DNA of 33,442 nucleotides from assembly GCA_903839855.1 (NCBI GenBank), contig CAIMEB010000088.1, positions 1-33,442 of the forward strand, given 5' to 3'. Origin of the DNA: an uncultured Methylococcaceae bacterium. Its GTDB lineage: Bacteria; Pseudomonadota; Gammaproteobacteria; Methylococcales; Methylomonadaceae. Made by a program: the position numbers and the translations under genes. This document shows, piece by piece, positions 1-9,265 of the stretch. The first letter of the stretch is position 1; each line of letters opens with the position of its first letter. The notes beneath the pieces are model-generated. The model was given only the letters and a program-made list of their open reading frames with translations. It was not told the origin of the DNA and did not search any database.

Positions 1-68
1 GAAGGATGTTCCATGAATTGTTGGTATAACTGTTCAACTTCGGCCTCTGTGAATTTGATTTTAAGCAT
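1..68 (-). CDS. IS630-like transposase, N-terminal piece cut by window edge
   Basis: Reading leftwards from an ATG at 68-66, the minus strand encodes 22 codons that remain open to the window edge; the peptide begins MLKIKFTEAEVEQLYQQF. This opening resembles that of IS630-family transposases, which start with a short acidic helix before a helix-turn-helix. It lies head-to-head with the truncated hsdR fragment, which fits an insertion sequence having interrupted or replaced the 5' end of hsdR. The terminal inverted repeat should lie between about 69 and 95, but its boundary cannot be fixed from one end. Only 22 residues are visible, so the family call is tentative. Confidence 0.5.
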   Translation of the reverse strand, partial: MLKIKFTEAEVEQLYQQFMEHP

Positions 69-86
69 GTCATATTTTTAGGTAAA

Positions 87-1199
87 TTGGAGCATTATAC
101 CTCTTTCATTTTCCGCATCTGTGACCGCGCCGAGTATAACAGCCGTTTTAAGCTGGACAAATATCTGCTTAAACTTTGCGATAAGACGCGCATCATCGAA
201 TTAATCCATGACTTTGTGCTGTTTGACGGCGGCAAGAAAAAGTTGCCGCGTGTACATCAATATTTCGGCATCAAGGCCGCACAGCAACAGGTGCAACAGC
301 GAAAGGGTGGCATTATTTGGCATACCCAGGGCAGTGGTAAAAGCATCGTGATGGTACTGCTAGCCAAGTGGATATTAGAGAACAACCCACGCGCCCGCGT
401 TGCCATTATTACTGATCGTGATGAACTGGATAAACAGATTGAACGGGTATTTACCGAAGCGGGTGTAGCCATTAAACGCACCCAAAGTTGTCGCGATTTG
501 ATGACCCAGTTAGGTCAGGCCGCACCGCGTTTGTTGTGTTCATTAGTGCATAAATTTGGTCAGCGCAATGTGGATGATTTCGACCAGTACATTAAAGACG
601 TAGAAGCGCAACCCACTCCTACAGTCGGTGAGATTTTTGTCTTTGTAGATGAATGTCATCGTACCCAAAGCGGAAAGTTGCACCGGGTGATGAAGGCGAT
701 GCTGCCTAATGCCGTTTTTATAGGCTTTACCGGCACACCATTATTGAAAAAAGATAAATCGACCAGTCTGGATGTGTTTGGTCGCTATATTCATACCTAT
801 AAATTTAGCGAAGCGGTGGACGATGGCGTGGTGCTGGATCTTGTTTATGAAGCCAGGGATATTGATCAGACCTTAAGTTCTGTCGATAAAATTGATGCCT
901 GGTTTGAAGCTAAAACCAAAGGTCTGAACAACTGGCAAAAAAACGAACTCAAGAAACAATGGGGTACGATGCAGCATGTGCTTAGTTGCCGGTCACGGAT
1001 GGAGCGAATCGTCAGCGATATTATCTTTGATTTCAGTGTCAAGCCACGGCTATCGAACGGGCGTGGCAATGCTGTACTGGTAACGTCTAGCATTTATGAG
1101 GCTTGCAAGTATTTCTCGCTGTTTCAAAGCAGTCCGTTTAAAGGCAAGTGCGCGGTAATTACGTCTTATAACCCACTTTACTTACGCCAATATTTCTGA
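87..1199 (+). pseudogene. hsdR: Type I restriction enzyme R subunit (HsdR), 5'-truncated front fragment
   Basis: HsdR is the ATP-dependent DNA translocase and nuclease subunit of type I restriction enzymes. The fragment holds the first RecA-like helicase domain: Walker A GSGKS near residues 82-86, DECH at 188-191 and the FTGTP motif at 214-218. The N-terminal PD-(D/E)XK nuclease domain, normally some 250-300 residues before Walker A, is absent; only about 80 residues precede it, and the assigned TTG start is an artefact of the open frame beginning next to an insertion-sequence end. After the conserved CAVITSYNP (about 1147-1175) the frame runs into unrelated codons and stops at 1199. No hsdM or hsdS is seen in the window. 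The protein cannot cut DNA and is taken as a remnant. Confidence 0.85.
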
Positions 1200-1203
1200 T
1201 GAA

Positions 1204-1980
1204 ATGGACGCTGCGGGTTATAATTCTGCTGAGGTAAGCCATATCAAGCACCGCATCAATGACTATTTAGCGATCCGCGAAATTATCCGTAAAGCGAGTG
1301 GCGAAACCCTAGACCTTAAGGCTTATGAGGCGGATATGCGCCATTTAATTGACACTTATATCCAAGCCGATGTGCCGCGTAAGATATCGCCTTTTGACGA
1401 TATTCCGCTGTTAGAGTTAATTGTTAATACTGGCATCGCTGAAGCGATTAATCAACAATTAGGTGGTTTGAAAGGCAATAAAAACGCTATCGCTGAAACC
1501 ATTGAAAATAACGTTCGTAGTAAAATCATCAAAGAACACCTGAACGATCCTGAGTTTTACGAAAAGATGTCTGCCTTGCTCGATGAAATCATTGCCGCGC
1601 GTAAAGCCAAGGCTATCGAGTATGAAGAATTTTTAAAGCGCATTGCTGAACTGGCTAAAAAAGTACAAGCCGGTAAAGCTGACGATACCCCTGTTAAACT
1701 AGATACACCGGGGAAACGTGCGCTTTATAACAATCTTAAGGTCTGGACCAACCCCGATGGAACCGCCGAAAAGCCAGCGGAATACACGGTTCCAGGTGCT
1801 TCGGTACTGGATCTGGCGCTAACCATTGATGAAACAATCAAGCACGTAAGACCCAATGCCTGGCGTGGTGTTCAGGCCCGCGAGCAAGTGATTAAGGCGG
1901 CTTTATATGGAATATTGCAAGATGTAGAAGAGGTGGAGCGGCTCTTCAAAATTATCTTTGAACACAAAGGTGAATATTAA
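1204..1980 (+). pseudogene. hsdR: HsdR C-terminal fragment after internal deletion
   Basis: This frame carries the HsdR C-terminal helical region, with the family-typical stretches REIIRKASGE, DLKAYEADMRHLI, LGGLKGNK and IENNVRSKIIKEH. The homologous reading frame actually starts upstream of the ATG, at about 1183 (YANISDE before MDAAGY), in a different frame from the preceding fragment. The junction at about 1173-1183 therefore joins the end of the front fragment to the tail with a frameshift. The second RecA lobe, with the TGFDAP-type motif V and the motif VI arginines (roughly 150-200 residues in intact relatives), is gone. Its stop codon overlaps the start of the next gene by one base, the normal arrangement of an operon, so the deletion is internal to a once intact gene. 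Confidence 0.85.
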
Positions 1981-2696
1981 TGGTCACCCAGATTCATCTC
2001 GGCGAAATGGCTGTGGATGTAGTGTTTAAGGACATTAAGAATATACATCTTAGCGTGTATCCACCTGAAGGTAAGGTGCGGATTTCTGCACCGCTACGGT
2101 TGAATATCGATACCATTCGGGTCTTTGCTATCACTAAACTGGCCTGGATTCGGCAGCAGCAGACAAAGCTAATAGCCCAGCACCGCGAAACACCGCGCGA
2201 ATATCTGAACCGGGAAAGCCATTATGTTTGGGGTAAGCGCTACCTACTTAAGGTGATAGAGTTGGACGCTTTGCCTAAAATCGAGCTGAACCATCATCAG
2301 ATACAGCTATACGTGCGCCCGGCAACGACTCAAGAACAAAAGCAAATACTCATTGACCAGTGGTATCGCGAAACACTTAAGGACGTTATCCAGTCTTTGA
2401 TCATAAAATGGGAGCCGATCATGGGCGTAAAGGTTGAACGGTTTTTCGTGCAAAGAATGAAAACTAAGTGGGGCAGTTGTAATCCCTTAGCTAAAAGCAT
2501 CCGGCTGAATACCGATCTGGCCAAAAAGCCACCGGAGTGTCTGGAATATATCGTTGTACATGAAATGACACACTTACTGGAACCTAGCCATAACCAGCGC
2601 TTTATTAGCTTGATGGATGAGTTTCTGCCGAAATGGCGCTTCTATAAAGAGGAGTTGAATAATTTACCGCTTAGGCATGAGAGTTGGGCTTATTGA
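1980..2696 (+). CDS. YgjP-type (DUF45, M48-like) zinc metallopeptidase
   Basis: A 238-residue protein of the YgjP/DUF45 family, predicted zinc metallopeptidases related to SprT and WSS1. The zinc-binding HEMTH is at residues 194-198 with a further histidine in EPSH at 201-204; the family signature KTKWGSC precedes it at 161-167. Both are intact, so the gene looks functional although the adjacent hsdR is broken. The start codon overlaps the hsdR stop by one base (TAATG), so the two were translationally coupled. YgjP-like genes are frequent companions of type I restriction operons; their substrate there is not known. A weak gene-free stretch of 190 bases follows before the ter cluster. Confidence 0.85.
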   Translation: MVTQIHLGEMAVDVVFKDIKNIHLSVYPPEGKVRISAPLRLNIDTIRVFAITKLAWIRQQQTKLIAQHRETPREYLNRESHYVWGKRYLLKVIELDALPKIELNHHQIQLYVRPATTQEQKQILIDQWYRETLKDVIQSLIIKWEPIMGVKVERFFVQRMKTKWGSCNPLAKSIRLNTDLAKKPPECLEYIVVHEMTHLLEPSHNQRFISLMDEFLPKWRFYKEELNNLPLRHESWAY

Positions 2697-2886
2697 CCAT
2701 TGATATTCTCTCCCAGTTTTCGCTCCGACTAGGCAAGTCCTATATTAGGGGTTATGATATAGAGGATTACATCATTTAACAGATTAAGTTTCTGGTTATT
2801 TATATCGTCAATTTATAGTAGATGTTAAAAAGACTATTCGCTACACATTAACATAATAAAAATTTAATAATTTTCAGGAGGCAATT

Positions 2887-3462
2887 ATGGCAATATCACT
2901 TAGCAAAGGCGCTAACGTTAATCTGAGCAAAGAATCCCCGGGATTGAATAAAATCGTGGTGGGTTTGGGTTGGGATTCACGCGCTACTGATGGTGCAGCA
3001 TTTGATTTGGATGCGAGCGCATTTTTAGTTAAGGCAGATGGTAAAGTGAGAACAGACAATGACTTTTGTTTTTACAACAATAAAGTGGTTGCTGAGGGTG
3101 CCGTACAACATGCAGGTGACAATACAACAGGTATCGGTGAGGGTGATGATGAAACTATTAATGTTGAGTTGTCTAAAGTATCGACCGATTTGGAGAAAGT
3201 CGTTTTTGCGGTGACCATTTACGAAGCCGATGTCCGAAAACAAAATTTTGGACAGGTTAATCATGCCTATATTCGTATTGTCAATGCTGAAACCGGGCAG
3301 GAAATAGCGCGATATGACTTAAGCGAAGATGCTTCAATTGAAACAGCGATGATCTTTGGTGAGATTTATCGGTTAGGCTCAGACTGGAAGTTTAAAGCGG
3401 TTGGGCAAGGTTTTGCGGGTGGACTTGGCGCTTTAGCCGCTTCTTTTGGGGTTAATGTTTAA
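2887..3462 (+). CDS. terD: TerD-family stress protein (TerD/TerE)
   Basis: A 191-residue single TerD domain, close to the usual length of TerD and TerE. Calcium-binding acidic motifs are visible: DLDAS at 40-44, GDN at 78-80 and GDDE at 86-89, and the C-terminal [17 protein letters not shown] block is typical of the family. TerD proteins are small cytoplasmic calcium-binding proteins linked to tellurite, phage and colicin resistance. A strong ribosome site (caggaggc, 2875-2882) lies five bases before the ATG. It is the first gene of the ter cluster. TerD and TerE are too alike to separate by eye, so the symbol is approximate. Confidence 0.88.
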   Translation: MAISLSKGANVNLSKESPGLNKIVVGLGWDSRATDGAAFDLDASAFLVKADGKVRTDNDFCFYNNKVVAEGAVQHAGDNTTGIGEGDDETINVELSKVSTDLEKVVFAVTIYEADVRKQNFGQVNHAYIRIVNAETGQEIARYDLSEDASIETAMIFGEIYRLGSDWKFKAVGQGFAGGLGALAASFGVNV

Positions 3463-3593
3463 TTAGTTTCTTAGTGTTTTGATGGGTAAGAATGGTTTGT
3501 AGGCGAACCTAACTATTTTTACCCTAAAGACTTTTCATAGATTGTAAAAATACGTAGCGAGTGCTACAGCATTTATTTAGGAATATTTTATTT

Positions 3594-4190
3594 ATGGCTA
3601 TTAATTTACAAAAAGGACAAAAGATCTCCTTATCTAAAGAATCAGGTAGTGAGTTAAGTAAAGTTGTCATGGGGTTGGGTTGGGATGCTAAAAAAAGCAG
3701 CGTAGGTTTATTGAAAGGGATGTTTGGGGGTGGAAGTAATAATAGTGCTATCGATCTTGATGCCTCATGTGTGCTGTTTGATGAAAAAAACACCCTGGTT
3801 GATACCGTTTATTTTGGTCAGCTAAAAAGCCGTGATGGCAGTATCCTGCATACAGGCGACAACCGTACCGGTGATGGTGACGGAGATGATGAACAAATTG
3901 TTGTTGATTTGGATAAGGTGCCTGCAACGGTTAAGTCACTCGTGTTTACGGTCAGTTCTTATACCGGTCAAACGTTTGACACGGTAGAAAATGCCTATTG
4001 CCGCATTGTTGATAACCGCAATAATAACGAAATTGCCCGTTATACCTTAAGTGCTCAAGGCTCTCATACCGCACAGATTATGGCTAAGCTCTATCGTCAT
4101 AACGGTGAGTGGAAAATGCATGCCATTGGTGAAAATGGTAGAGGTCGAACCATTGCCGATATATTGCCGCAGATTGTAGTTCATCTATAA
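3594..4190 (+). CDS. terZ: TerZ-like TerD-family protein
   Basis: A second TerD-domain protein, 198 residues from the ATG at 3594; the frame is open upstream to a GTG at 3561, but only the ATG gives the family N-terminus (MAINLQKGQKISLSKES) and it follows an AGGA at 3579-3583. It has the TerZ-like insertion with a glycine-rich patch (KGMFGGG, 41-47) before DLDAS at 54-58, then HTGDN at 86-90 and GDGDGDDE at 93-100. The tail (GRGRTIADILPQI) is also TerZ-like. The stop overlaps the ATP-grasp start by one base, so it is coupled to the biosynthetic genes. TerX would be the alternative assignment. Confidence 0.82.
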   Translation: MAINLQKGQKISLSKESGSELSKVVMGLGWDAKKSSVGLLKGMFGGGSNNSAIDLDASCVLFDEKNTLVDTVYFGQLKSRDGSILHTGDNRTGDGDGDDEQIVVDLDKVPATVKSLVFTVSSYTGQTFDTVENAYCRIVDNRNNNEIARYTLSAQGSHTAQIMAKLYRHNGEWKMHAIGENGRGRTIADILPQIVVHL

Positions 4191-5224
4191 TGAGAATCTG
4201 GTTTAATAAGACGTTTTCAACCATTAGTGCAGTACTTAATAATCTTCGCCAGTCGGATTATTCTGGCGAGTTAACACTGATCTGTACCCATGTGCATGCA
4301 ACTGCATCTGCATTTTTAGCCGCTGATGAATATTATCTTGAGCCCGATGACTTAACAGGGGACGCTTATCTTGAATGGTGTGTGGATTTTTGCCGTCAGC
4401 ACAATGTAACCTTGTTTTGGCCGGGTAAAGAAGCCGCTCTGATTAGCAAGCATCATACTTATTTTCAAGCGATTGGTGTTCAGGTTTTGTCAGTGGCTGA
4501 TTATGACACCCTCACGTTGTTGCATGATAAAGCAGGCTTTTACGCCGATTTGAATCCAGAAATTGCAAAGGTCATGGATTTTATCGCCGTTAATAATAGC
4601 GCAGCGTTTGATGAGGCGGTGAAAACATTATCAGCAACCCATGAAACGTTGTGTGTTAAACCGGCGATGTCAGTTTTTGGTTTGGGTTTTAGGATATTAG
4701 ATACGCAAAACGATAGCATTACCCAATTGCTGAAAGGTGTTGAATATCAAATTCCTTTACATGAATTGCGTCTGGGGATGAATAACACACCAGAGTTTAA
4801 GACGCTGTTGGTTATGGAGCATTTGGGTGGTCATGAATGGAGTGTAGACTGTGCGGCAAGACATGGCGATTTGCTGTATGCCGTGCAACGAAAAAAATCT
4901 GAGCTTTTGGGTTATGGACAAACCATTGACAATAATGCCGAATTACACGGTATGGTGACTCGATTAACGGCGCATTATCGACTCAATGGACTTTTTAATA
5001 TTCAGTTTAAAGAAGGCGTTAATGGACCACGCTTGTTGGAAATTAATCCACGTCCTTCGGGGGGGGTGGGTATGGCTTGTTTAGCAGGGGTCAACTTACC
5101 TCATGTCGTGTTGCAGAGCATTAAAGGAAATGCTATTCCACAAGCAGAAATCCATTACGGGTTGAAAGTATCAGAAGTTAATACCCCAGTCGTGTTACGC
5201 CAGTCATTTTATGCAGACAGTTAA
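4190..5224 (+). CDS. Ter-associated ATP-grasp ligase
   Basis: A 344-residue ATP-grasp enzyme of the type found in ter biosynthetic clusters. The core is recognisable: a lysine-containing nucleotide strand (LCVKPAMSVFGLGF, around 160-173), LVMEHLGGHEWSVD, and the metal-binding LLEINPRPSGGVGM near the C-terminus. The N-terminal third resembles the preATP-grasp Rossmann fold of carbamoyl-phosphate synthase-like proteins (FWPGKEAALISKH). Such enzymes join a carboxylate to an amine or similar nucleophile using ATP; the substrate here is unknown. It starts one base inside the terZ stop and its own end overlaps the PRTase gene by 14 bases, which indicates a single translationally coupled operon. Confidence 0.85.
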   Translation: MRIWFNKTFSTISAVLNNLRQSDYSGELTLICTHVHATASAFLAADEYYLEPDDLTGDAYLEWCVDFCRQHNVTLFWPGKEAALISKHHTYFQAIGVQVLSVADYDTLTLLHDKAGFYADLNPEIAKVMDFIAVNNSAAFDEAVKTLSATHETLCVKPAMSVFGLGFRILDTQNDSITQLLKGVEYQIPLHELRLGMNNTPEFKTLLVMEHLGGHEWSVDCAARHGDLLYAVQRKKSELLGYGQTIDNNAELHGMVTRLTAHYRLNGLFNIQFKEGVNGPRLLEINPRPSGGVGMACLAGVNLPHVVLQSIKGNAIPQAEIHYGLKVSEVNTPVVLRQSFYADS

Positions 5225-6419
5225 TATTCAGTTAGACACCGGAACACTTCGGTTAGAGATAGAGCCTGGACATATTCCGGTTAAGCGATTGTTAGGCTTT
5301 GCCGCACGGGTGAGTAGTAAGCGTAAGTTTTTATTAGTCAGTAAAGTGTTAGGCAAACATTATCCGGTGACACCTAAATTGATGAGCTGGTCTTATCGCG
5401 GCCTGGCAAGGTTAGTCTTAAAGTCCGCGATAGGCACATCATCATTATGGTTAGGGATGGCCGAGACTGCGACCGGTCTGGGTTATGGTGTGTTTGAAGC
5501 GGCTTGTCATGAGGGACTCAAAAATGCCTTGTTTATCCAAACCACACGCTATCATTTAGATCATATTGAGCGACTTGAATTTGAAGAAGCCCATAGTCAT
5601 GCGACGGACTTCTTTTTATATTATCCGGTTGATACTAGGCTTAGACAGCAGTTTTTAAATGCGACCGAACTGGTATTAATTGATGATGAAATCAGTACCG
5701 GAAAAACCTTTCTGCGTTTGATAAAAGCTTACCAACAAGTTAATCCGAATTTAAGTAAAGTGTTTATCGTGAGTCTGGTTAATTTTGCTCATCCTGATGA
5801 TAGACAGACCTTAGAAGTAGAAGCCGGTGTGGAAGTGGAGTGGGTCTGCTTTAGACAGGGTGTATTGCGCTTTGAAGATAGCCAAAATGTAGTGATCGAT
5901 TCGATTACAGTTAATGTGAGTGGTAACGGTGAATGCAAGAAGCACCTATTGGCCTGGCCAGGGCGTCTGGGCATGACCGCGCCCGTTTGTCTGGATGATG
6001 ATAATGTGCTTGAGCAGTTAAAAGTCTTTATAACTCCTGGCAATGTTAACAGTACACCCTTTGTAAAGCCCCTCTTAGTGTTGGGAACCGGTGAATGTAA
6101 TGCGCCTGCTTATTTATTGGGACGCTTATTAGAGCGTAACGGTTTTAACGTAAAAGTACAAAGTACCACCCGTTCGCCGATTCACAAGGGCAACGATATT
6201 GCATTGGTGTGTCAGTTTGAAGATAACTATGAAGATGGGATTGCTAATTTTATTTACAATTTAGAGCCTGATGATTATCAAGACATTATTGTCTGCCATG
6301 AGACGCCTCTTAACATTTCTTTAACAGAGCGTCTTTATACTTGGCATGCCATTAGTGCACGCATTGAATTTAAATCAACTGACTCAAACCATGCAAAGTT
6401 ACATTTTTTTAGACCTTGA
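5211..6419 (+). CDS. Ter-associated phosphoribosyltransferase with TRSP domain
   Basis: A 402-residue protein with an N-terminal type I phosphoribosyltransferase fold: the PRPP loop LVLIDDEISTGKT is at about residues 154-166, after WLGMAETATGLGYGV. The C-terminal half is the TRSP domain, named for a motif that is literally present (TRSP, residues 320-323, bases 6168-6179). Comparative genomics of ter loci predicts that this PRTase transfers a phosphoribosyl group in the synthesis of a nucleoside-like metabolite. The ATG at 5211 lies inside the end of the ATP-grasp gene, and the 3' end overlaps the HAD gene by 29 bases. Function is known only by prediction. Confidence 0.85.
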   Translation: MQTVNIQLDTGTLRLEIEPGHIPVKRLLGFAARVSSKRKFLLVSKVLGKHYPVTPKLMSWSYRGLARLVLKSAIGTSSLWLGMAETATGLGYGVFEAACHEGLKNALFIQTTRYHLDHIERLEFEEAHSHATDFFLYYPVDTRLRQQFLNATELVLIDDEISTGKTFLRLIKAYQQVNPNLSKVFIVSLVNFAHPDDRQTLEVEAGVEVEWVCFRQGVLRFEDSQNVVIDSITVNVSGNGECKKHLLAWPGRLGMTAPVCLDDDNVLEQLKVFITPGNVNSTPFVKPLLVLGTGECNAPAYLLGRLLERNGFNVKVQSTTRSPIHKGNDIALVCQFEDNYEDGIANFIYNLEPDDYQDIIVCHETPLNISLTERLYTWHAISARIEFKSTDSNHAKLHFFRP

Positions 6420-7155
6420 TGATACGCTATTCCAAACCTTAAGAAAGTGTGGCACGGATGCTAATGCTGATGATCCTAAGTTAGCGCCACGCGCTTATCT
6501 TCCTGATGGTTCACCCAATTCGTTTGCGACGGATAAGCAGCAATGGTTGTGGGAATGGTTAGAAAGAGGCTTTAAAATTGTGCCGGTTACGGGGCGGGAC
6601 GGTCTGGCTTTTGAACGGGTGGTATTACCTTTTCAAGAAGAGGTAGTGTTAAATCACGGTGCGGTTATATTAAATAAGCAGCGTGAGATTGATCCGGTCT
6701 GGATGTCAGGTATGCTGAAACGATTGCCCGCCTATCACGATAAGTTACTTGAATTATGGGCACGGGTTGAGGATTATTGTAAACAGCATAGTGGCTTTAA
6801 TGCGCGTTTAGTTGTTGATTTTGATATCACCTGGTATGGTGTGATTAAGCATGCAGACCGAACCGAGAAAACCTTGCAACAAGTGTTGGGTGCGGTCATT
6901 AAAGAGCACCCCTCTATTCTTGATGGTAGCTTGTATTGGCATTTAAATGGCAATAATCTTGCTGTGTTGCCTCGGATTATTAATAAAGAGAGTGCAGTGG
7001 ATTATTTAATACAGACTTACCGGCAACAGCATTCCGATTTGGTTTTCTTTGGTGCTGGCGATAGTCATACGGATGCTCCGTTTATGGCTTTATGTGATTA
7101 TGCGTTAATTCCAAGAAACACCCAGTTATTTAAAACCCTGGCTGTTTCAGGATGA
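6391..7155 (+). CDS. HAD-superfamily hydrolase of the ter cluster
   Basis: A 254-residue HAD phosphatase. Motif I DLDDT (residues 8-12, nucleophile D8 and acid D10) follows a hydrophobic strand, motif II lies in VPVTGRDGLA, and motif IV is GAGDSHTDAPFM near the C-terminus. An earlier in-frame start exists at 6346, but it would add 15 residues inside the PRTase coding region and push motif I away from the N-terminus, so the ATG at 6391 is preferred. It probably dephosphorylates an intermediate made by the neighbouring PRTase. It overlaps the PRTase gene by 29 bases and the next gene by ATGA. Confidence 0.84.
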   Translation: MQSYIFLDLDDTLFQTLRKCGTDANADDPKLAPRAYLPDGSPNSFATDKQQWLWEWLERGFKIVPVTGRDGLAFERVVLPFQEEVVLNHGAVILNKQREIDPVWMSGMLKRLPAYHDKLLELWARVEDYCKQHSGFNARLVVDFDITWYGVIKHADRTEKTLQQVLGAVIKEHPSILDGSLYWHLNGNNLAVLPRIINKESAVDYLIQTYRQQHSDLVFFGAGDSHTDAPFMALCDYALIPRNTQLFKTLAVSG

Positions 7156-8252
7156 AGAGGATGACCCCGTTTACAGGCAGTTATCGTACGGGTGAAGTAC
7201 AGTTTTTGTTAAAGCTGATAGCGTTAGATGATACCCCTGTGCATATTAAAGAGGTCTTGATACAGTCGGGTCAAAAGCATTATTCCGAAATGCTAACTCA
7301 TGAGTCTTTGCCATCAGCAGCTTATCTGGACTTGTTTAATCGGGCGATGACGCTTAATCAAGATCGCATGGCATTGCATTTGTTGGTTTTAGCCCAAGGG
7401 ATTATAGCGAACCGCGCTCAGGGTATTACCCTGGTTTCTCTGGCACGCGCAGGAACGCCGGTGGGGGTGTTACTTAAGCATATCCTGAGCCGGTATTTTG
7501 GAATAGACGTCGAACATTTTTCAATTTCCATTCTTCGGGATAGAGGGATAGACACCAATGCCTTACGGTATATTTTAAAAAACCATACGCCCGAGTCATT
7601 GGTCTTCGTAGACGGCTGGACGGGTAAAGGCGTTATATCCAGACAGTTAGCCACGAGTCTGCAAGCCTTTGAAGACAGTGATGGTGTGCCTATTCCAGCT
7701 GAATTATTTGTATTGACTGATTTATCGGGCTGGGCGAAATTTGCGGCTTCTTCAGATGATTATTTGATTCCTTCCTGTGTGTTAAATGCAACTATTTCCG
7801 GATTAGTGAGTCGTTCTATCTATGATAAGCAGGCCGACCTGTCATCAGATTTTCATGGGTGTGTTTATTATGAACAGTTTATTGAGCAGGACTTGTCGAG
7901 ATATTTTATTGATACGATATTGGCCAGGGTTGAAGCCGTTTGGTCTGGCTTTAAAGAGACAGTAGACTTTGTTCCTGGAAATTTTCAATCATTACAAGGT
8001 GTTTCCGAACGTTTTTTACAAACACTAGTAGAACGTTATGGGGTCGGACATACTCATTATATTAAGCCGGGGATTGGTGAAGCAACGCGGGTTTTATTGC
8101 GCAGAGAAGCGCGTTTATTACTGTTAAAGGATTTGGAGTCTGAAGCGACCCTGCATTTGAGATGGTTGGCTGAGGATAAATCAATCCCTATAATAGTGTT
8201 TAACGATTTACCTTATTGTGCGGTCGCTTTAATTAAAGAGATTCAATTATGA
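7152..8252 (+). CDS. StiP-family PRTase-PELOTA protein
   Basis: A 366-residue protein of the family annotated as StiP (PRTase_1 plus PELOTA_1). The N-terminal signature FTGSYRTGEVQFLLK (residues 7-21) and the PRTase-like VFVDGWTGKG (151-160) are clear; a second phosphoribosyltransferase-like segment is GITLVSLARAGTPVG (91-105). The last 55 or so residues (TRVLLRREARLLLL to VFNDLPYCAVALIKE) match the PELOTA RNA-binding-type domain. The ATG overlaps the HAD stop as ATGA; a second ATG three codons on is possible. The protease label carried by some database entries is not supported by anything visible; a role in nucleoside-metabolite synthesis is the published prediction. Confidence 0.84.
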   Translation: MKRMTPFTGSYRTGEVQFLLKLIALDDTPVHIKEVLIQSGQKHYSEMLTHESLPSAAYLDLFNRAMTLNQDRMALHLLVLAQGIIANRAQGITLVSLARAGTPVGVLLKHILSRYFGIDVEHFSISILRDRGIDTNALRYILKNHTPESLVFVDGWTGKGVISRQLATSLQAFEDSDGVPIPAELFVLTDLSGWAKFAASSDDYLIPSCVLNATISGLVSRSIYDKQADLSSDFHGCVYYEQFIEQDLSRYFIDTILARVEAVWSGFKETVDFVPGNFQSLQGVSERFLQTLVERYGVGHTHYIKPGIGEATRVLLRREARLLLLKDLESEATLHLRWLAEDKSIPIIVFNDLPYCAVALIKEIQL

Positions 8253-9184
8253 TTAATAAATTAAAATCGTTTTCCCCCTGGATGTTGGGCGCTCCCCTTT
8301 ATATGCCTGGCAATCGTCGAGATCTGATCGAGATAGCAAACGGTGAGAAGTTTCCCATGCTGCGCTCAATGATCTTTTGCACAGAGGATGCCGTTTCAGA
8401 TTCCGAACTAGAAAGTTGTATCCGTCATCTTGGCCTGTGTTTACAGGGTTTTCATGAATCAACACATCGATTCCGATTTATTCGTGCCAGAAGTCCTGAA
8501 GTATTAGCTCGACTATTGGATCTCTCAGCGATTGAAAAGATTGACGGTTTTGTGTTGCCGAAGTTTACTGAAGACGTGTTTGATACCTATTTTGATTTAT
8601 TAAAAGATACCCATTTTAAAGTCATGCCAACCCTTGAAACCAAAGAGGTCTTTGATTTTAATGCGATGAGTGCATTACGACAGGGATTGTTACAGCCAGA
8701 CATTGCTGAGCGTATTATAATGTTAAGAATAGGGGGTAATGACTTGATGAATCTGTTAGGGATTCGTCGAACTCGCCATTCTACTATTTATGAATCACCG
8801 ATTGGTCATATTATCGCTCAGTTACTGACGATCTTTCGACCGTATGGATTTTCATTAGCAGCCCCTGTTTTTGAATATCTGGATGATACTCAAACCTTAC
8901 AAAATGAAATGCGGCAGGATTTAGCCTATGGTTTAATTGGTAAAACAGCGATTCATCCGACTCAAATTCCAATTATTGAAGCGGCTTATGCCGTTGATAA
9001 AGAAGATTACGAAATGGCATTCAGTTTGAACGATACAGAATCTCCTGCGGTCTTTAGAATGCATAATGCGATGTGTGAAGTGGCCACTCATCAACAATGG
9101 GCTACCAATATCATTAATCGTCATCGATGTTATGGCATTAAAGAGTCCTTAATGGTTAAAGGCTGTGCAGAGTCGTCTTTTTAG
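8249..9184 (+). CDS. CitE-like HpcH/HpaI aldolase/lyase of the ter cluster
   Basis: A 311-residue TIM-barrel protein of the citrate lyase beta/HpcH-HpaI class. It begins LGAPLYMPGNRRDL, the usual opening of CitE-like enzymes, and has the CoA-lyase-type strands VLPKF, METALlike MPTLETKEV (about 128-136), RIGGNDLM (about 161-168) and GKTAIHPTQIP (about 231-241). Family members use magnesium bound by conserved acidic residues to break or form C-C bonds. The start overlaps the StiP stop (ATGA). Within the cluster it would supply or modify a carboxylate building block; the actual substrate is unknown. Confidence 0.84.
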   Translation: MINKLKSFSPWMLGAPLYMPGNRRDLIEIANGEKFPMLRSMIFCTEDAVSDSELESCIRHLGLCLQGFHESTHRFRFIRARSPEVLARLLDLSAIEKIDGFVLPKFTEDVFDTYFDLLKDTHFKVMPTLETKEVFDFNAMSALRQGLLQPDIAERIIMLRIGGNDLMNLLGIRRTRHSTIYESPIGHIIAQLLTIFRPYGFSLAAPVFEYLDDTQTLQNEMRQDLAYGLIGKTAIHPTQIPIIEAAYAVDKEDYEMAFSLNDTESPAVFRMHNAMCEVATHQQWATNIINRHRCYGIKESLMVKGCAESSF

Positions 9185-9265
9185 TGTTTTAATAACGTAA
9201 AATAGTATTTGTATTTAACTTTGTCATTTAAATACTTTCAACCCTATAACCCAAGGATAGTAACA

